From Dehalococcoidia bacterium (GTDB taxonomy: Bacteria; Chloroflexota; Dehalococcoidia; Dehalococcoidales; E44-bin46): 7,364 nucleotides of DNA. Every line of letters begins with the position of its first letter. The stretch's first letter is position 1. Position numbers and translations under genes: made by a program. Below are positions 5,473-7,364 of this stretch, in pieces. The DNA is taken from assembly GCA_020343755.1 (NCBI GenBank), contig CP070810.1, positions 414,412-421,775 of the forward strand. The letters are read 5' to 3'. Below the pieces are notes generated by a model, which had not been told where the DNA came from, ran no database searches, and was given only the letters and a program-made list of their open reading frames with translations.

Positions 5473-6186
5473 ATGGTAAGACAGGGTAAAAACTATCAAG
5501 AAGCAGTTAAATTGCTGGAGAAGACCAGAGCTTATCCTCCTCAAGAGGCTATTGAGCTGGCTAAGAAGATGGCTTATGCTCAATTTGATGAGACGGTGGA
5601 ACTTCACCTTAGGATGGGGGTTGACCCCCGAAATGCCAGCCAGCAGGTGCGTGGTGTTGCCCTTTTGCCTCATGGGTTGGGTAAGCCAGTGAGGGTTTTA
5701 GTTTTTGCTCAGGGCGAAGCGGAAACAATTGCTAAAACGGCTGGGGCAGATTATGTCGGTGGTGATGAGTTGGTTAAGAAGATTGAGGAGGGTTGGTTGG
5801 ATTTTGATACCACCATTGCTACCCCTGACATGATGGCTAAGGTGGGTAAGTTGGGCAAAGTCTTGGGCAGGAAAGGATTGATGCCAAACCCTAAATCAGG
5901 CACAGTGGTGGCTGCTGCTGACTTGCCCAGGGTAATAGGTGATGCCCGGAAAGGTCGAGTAGAATTTAAGCTCGACAGGACGGCTATCATTCACGTTCCT
6001 TTAGGTAAGGTTAGTTTTGAAGATGATAAGTTAATGGATAACCTAACTGCAGTCATAGAGGCTGTTATCAAGGCTAAGCCGAGTGGGGCTAAGGGTCACT
6101 ATGTCAAGACTGCCTCGTTAACTACTACTATGGGTCCTGGGATAAAGCTTGACCTTAAACCAACCTTGGCTTTAAGTTCCAGTTGA
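5473..6186 (+). CDS. rplA: 50S ribosomal protein L1
   Basis: L1 binds 23S rRNA at the mobile L1 stalk by the E site and in many bacteria represses its own operon by binding mRNA. The product is 237 residues, close to the usual 230-235. Family landmarks are the N-terminal GKNYQEAVKLLEKTRAYPPQ, ELHLRMGVDPRNASQQVRG, the near-invariant GRKGLMPNPKSGTV (residues 132-145) and the C-terminal KGHYVKTASLTTTMGPGIKLD. The ATG at 5473 is preceded by GAGG in the repeat copy of the rplK tail. No L1-binding leader is recognisable upstream in the insert. It is separated from rplK by the metabolic cassette. Confidence 0.97.
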   Translation: MVRQGKNYQEAVKLLEKTRAYPPQEAIELAKKMAYAQFDETVELHLRMGVDPRNASQQVRGVALLPHGLGKPVRVLVFAQGEAETIAKTAGADYVGGDELVKKIEEGWLDFDTTIATPDMMAKVGKLGKVLGRKGLMPNPKSGTVVAAADLPRVIGDARKGRVEFKLDRTAIIHVPLGKVSFEDDKLMDNLTAVIEAVIKAKPSGAKGHYVKTASLTTTMGPGIKLDLKPTLALSSS

Positions 6187-6195
6187 TGCTATTAT
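6166..6195 (+). promoter_or_regulatory. Candidate sigma-70-type promoter for rplJ-rplL
   Basis: TTGGCT (6166-6171, 4 of 6 to TTGACA) and TATTAT (6190-6195, 5 of 6 to TATAAT) are separated by 18 bp and would start transcription near 6202, just before the L10 leader. It overlaps the last codons of rplA. A separate rplJL promoter would make sense of an attenuator here, but the match is modest. Confidence 0.3.
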
Positions 6196-6217
6196 GTGAG
6201 CGTTAACAACTTAATAA

Positions 6218-6371
6218 TTCCCTGAGACAGTGGGTGTCAATCAAGGGCTTAAATTAGTTTGCCTACCGAGGGAAAAGGCTTTAAACCGACTTCGGAGGCT
6301 CAGTGTTTGAGAGTTCTTTAAATGTGGTTTTGGCCTAAGTCCTTGTGTGTGGGTACAAGGACTTATTTTTT
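6218..6371 (+). promoter_or_regulatory. L10 leader: autoregulatory mRNA element with attenuator
   Basis: Between rplA and rplJ the RNA can form the L10(L7/L12)-binding leader known from many bacteria. TTCCCT (6218-6223) pairs with AGGGAA (6269-6274). Across the internal loop, GTGGGT (6230-6235) pairs with GCCTAC (6261-6266). The conserved GAGACAG...GGGTG and GCCTACCGAGGG sequences sit at the expected kinked junction. Downstream, GACTT and AGGC (6288-6299) can pair with GCCTAAGTC (6333-6341), using half of the terminator stem, which would be an antiterminator. In the known system, excess L10 complex stabilises the leader and so favours termination before rplJ. The match is by eye to the family's consensus. 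Confidence 0.85.
6337..6371 (+). terminator. Intrinsic terminator (attenuator) before rplJ
   Basis: AAGTCCTTGT (6337-6346) and ACAAGGACTT (6355-6364) form a perfect 10-bp stem with an 8-nt loop, followed by six T (6366-6371). It sits 37 bp ahead of rplJ and after the L10 leader, so it is most likely conditional, controlling rplJ-rplL expression. Confidence 0.9.
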
Positions 6372-6408
6372 AATACATGCGCTGTGTAAGGTTAGGAGGC
6401 AATGAAGG

Positions 6409-6933
6409 ATGTCAAGACAAAAGAAGGCACAAATTATTAATAGCTTGCAAGAGGCGTTTTCTGAGTGTAGCATTGGCGTTTTAACTGACTATCGGGGATT
6501 ATCGGCTTCTGAGATAACTATTTTGCGGCGTAGATTGGGAGAGTTAGGGGTTAGGTATAGAGTGGTAAAGAACACCCTGGCTCGGTTTGCTGCCGAAAGA
6601 GTGGGCAGGGCTGATTTGGCAGCCTCCTTTGAGGGTCCGGTTGCTATTGCTTTTGGCTATGGTGATATAACTGAGCCAGCCAGAGCTTTGGCTGACTATA
6701 TTGGCACCTCAAAGTCGAGTTTAACTATCAAGGGGGGCTTTTTAAGTGATAGAGTACTTACTTTAGATGAGGTGTCGACTCTATTTACACTGCCATCAAG
6801 GGAGATATTACTAGCCAAGGTGCTAGGTGGGATGCAGAGTCCCATAGCTTCCTTGGTTAATTGCCTTACCGCCCCTATAATGGGGGTTGCTAGAGTTTTG
6901 CAAGCTAGAATTAAACAGTTAGAGGGAGGATAA
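6409..6933 (+). CDS. rplJ: 50S ribosomal protein L10
   Basis: L10 anchors the L7/L12 dimers to the ribosomal stalk and, in complex with them, represses its own mRNA. The 174-residue product has the N-terminal rRNA-binding domain (MSRQKKAQIINSLQEAF, LTDYRGLSASEITILRRRL, RVVKNTLARFAA, FEGPVAIAFGYGD) and a C-terminal helix (about 145-174) that binds L7/L12. The ATG at 6409 has AGGAGG (6394-6399) 9 bp upstream. An out-of-frame ATG at 6402 gives only a short peptide. The L10 leader and attenuator lie upstream and rplL begins 1 bp after the stop, the usual arrangement. Confidence 0.97.
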   Translation: MSRQKKAQIINSLQEAFSECSIGVLTDYRGLSASEITILRRRLGELGVRYRVVKNTLARFAAERVGRADLAASFEGPVAIAFGYGDITEPARALADYIGTSKSSLTIKGGFLSDRVLTLDEVSTLFTLPSREILLAKVLGGMQSPIASLVNCLTAPIMGVARVLQARIKQLEGG

Positions 6934-6934
6934 A

Positions 6935-7364
6935 ATGGCGAAGAAAGAAGCGAAAGCTGAAAAAGGCACAGGAGAGGAAGCGGCTAAGGTTGAAAAGCAG
7001 CCGTCGGCAAAGAGAGCAGTGAAAAAGGCTAAGGCGGTTAAAGCCGATGTTAGCCAGCCGGAGGCTCCTACCAAAGTAGAGAAGGGGCAGAGAACAGCTA
7101 TTGAAGACATAATGTCTGCCATAAAAAACCTGACGGTGCTTGAGCTGTCAGAGTTGGTAAAGGCGCTTGAGGCTGAGTTTGGAGTTAGTGCTGCTGCCCC
7201 GGTAGTAGCCGCTACTACTGCCGTACCAACTGCAGCTGCTGCTGCAGCTCCAGCTGCTGAGGAGAAGACAGAGTTTAATGTGATTCTTCAGGCGGTTGGT
7301 GAAAATAAGATTAGTGTAATTAGAGCAGTGCGGGAGTTAACCACCTTAGGACTGAAGGAGTCCA
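6935..7364 (+). CDS. rplL: 50S ribosomal protein L7/L12 with N-terminal extension (partial, 3' end outside window)
   Basis: L7/L12 dimers form the flexible stalk that recruits translation factors. The frame stays open for 143 codons to the window end. Residues 1 to about 52 are Lys/Ala/Glu-rich (start MAKKEAKAEKG, then PSAKRAVKKAKAVKAD) and are not part of the usual protein. The standard domain begins near residue 54 (TAIEDIMSAIKNLTVLELSE, then EAEFGVSAAAP), followed by an Ala/Pro-rich hinge and the start of the C-terminal domain (EFNVILQAVGENKISVIRAVRELTTLGLKE). The ATG at 6935 follows GGGAGG (6924-6929) with 5 bp spacing, 1 bp after the rplJ stop. The internal ATG at 7112 lacks a ribosome binding site and would clip the dimerisation helix, so the long form is preferred. 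Confidence 0.94.
   Translation, partial: MAKKEAKAEKGTGEEAAKVEKQPSAKRAVKKAKAVKADVSQPEAPTKVEKGQRTAIEDIMSAIKNLTVLELSELVKALEAEFGVSAAAPVVAATTAVPTAAAAAAPAAEEKTEFNVILQAVGENKISVIRAVRELTTLGLKES

Noticed and set aside
7112..7364. Internal ATG as the true rplL start
   Set aside because: It has no ribosome binding site and would remove part of the dimerisation helix, whereas the ATG at 6935 has GGGAGG and tight linkage to rplJ.

Overview
The window is a bacterial ribosomal and translation-factor operon, read entirely on the + strand, with four unrelated genes set inside it. In order it holds the 3' part of tuf (EF-Tu), rpmG (L33), secE, nusG, rplK (L11), [iron-dependent alcohol dehydrogenase, CoA-acylating aldehyde dehydrogenase, a ferritin-like small protein, a 64-residue four-cysteine protein], rplA (L1), an L10 leader with attenuator, rplJ (L10) and the start of rplL (L7/L12). 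The backbone order tuf-rpmG-secE-nusG-rplK-rplA-rplJ-rplL is common in bacteria. Moderate G+C by eye, Shine-Dalgarno starts and an anaerobe-like metabolic cassette would fit Chloroflexota, perhaps a Dehalococcoidia-type lineage. That placement is impression only; no marker here proves it.

Backbone, left part (1-2034): tuf, rpmG, secE, nusG and rplK are closely spaced (2 to 87 bp apart) and look cotranscribed. All five are ordinary members of their families. Several annotated-length ORFs begin too early, so the starts given here were chosen from family N-termini and Shine-Dalgarno sites.

Insert (2035-5449): rplK and rplA are normally adjacent, but here about 3.4 kb separates them. The last 19 coding and stop bases of rplK (2014-2032) are repeated exactly just before rplA (5450-5468). 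Deleting one repeat copy with everything between gives a tight rplK-TAA-AA-ATG-rplA junction, so the cassette appears to have been inserted. The repeat copy also carries the Shine-Dalgarno of rplA. The insert encodes an Fe-ADH and a methylmalonate-semialdehyde-dehydrogenase-type ALDH, which together could take an alcohol or hydroxyacid through an aldehyde to an acyl-CoA. Two small proteins without a recognised function follow. No transposase or integrase is present.

Backbone, right part (5450-7364): rplA is followed by a 222-bp gap holding a recognisable L10 autoregulatory leader, a candidate antiterminator pairing and a strong intrinsic terminator ahead of rplJ. rplL starts 1 bp after rplJ and carries an unusual Lys/Ala/Glu-rich N-terminal extension of about 50 residues before the normal L7/L12 domain. 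It runs off the window end.
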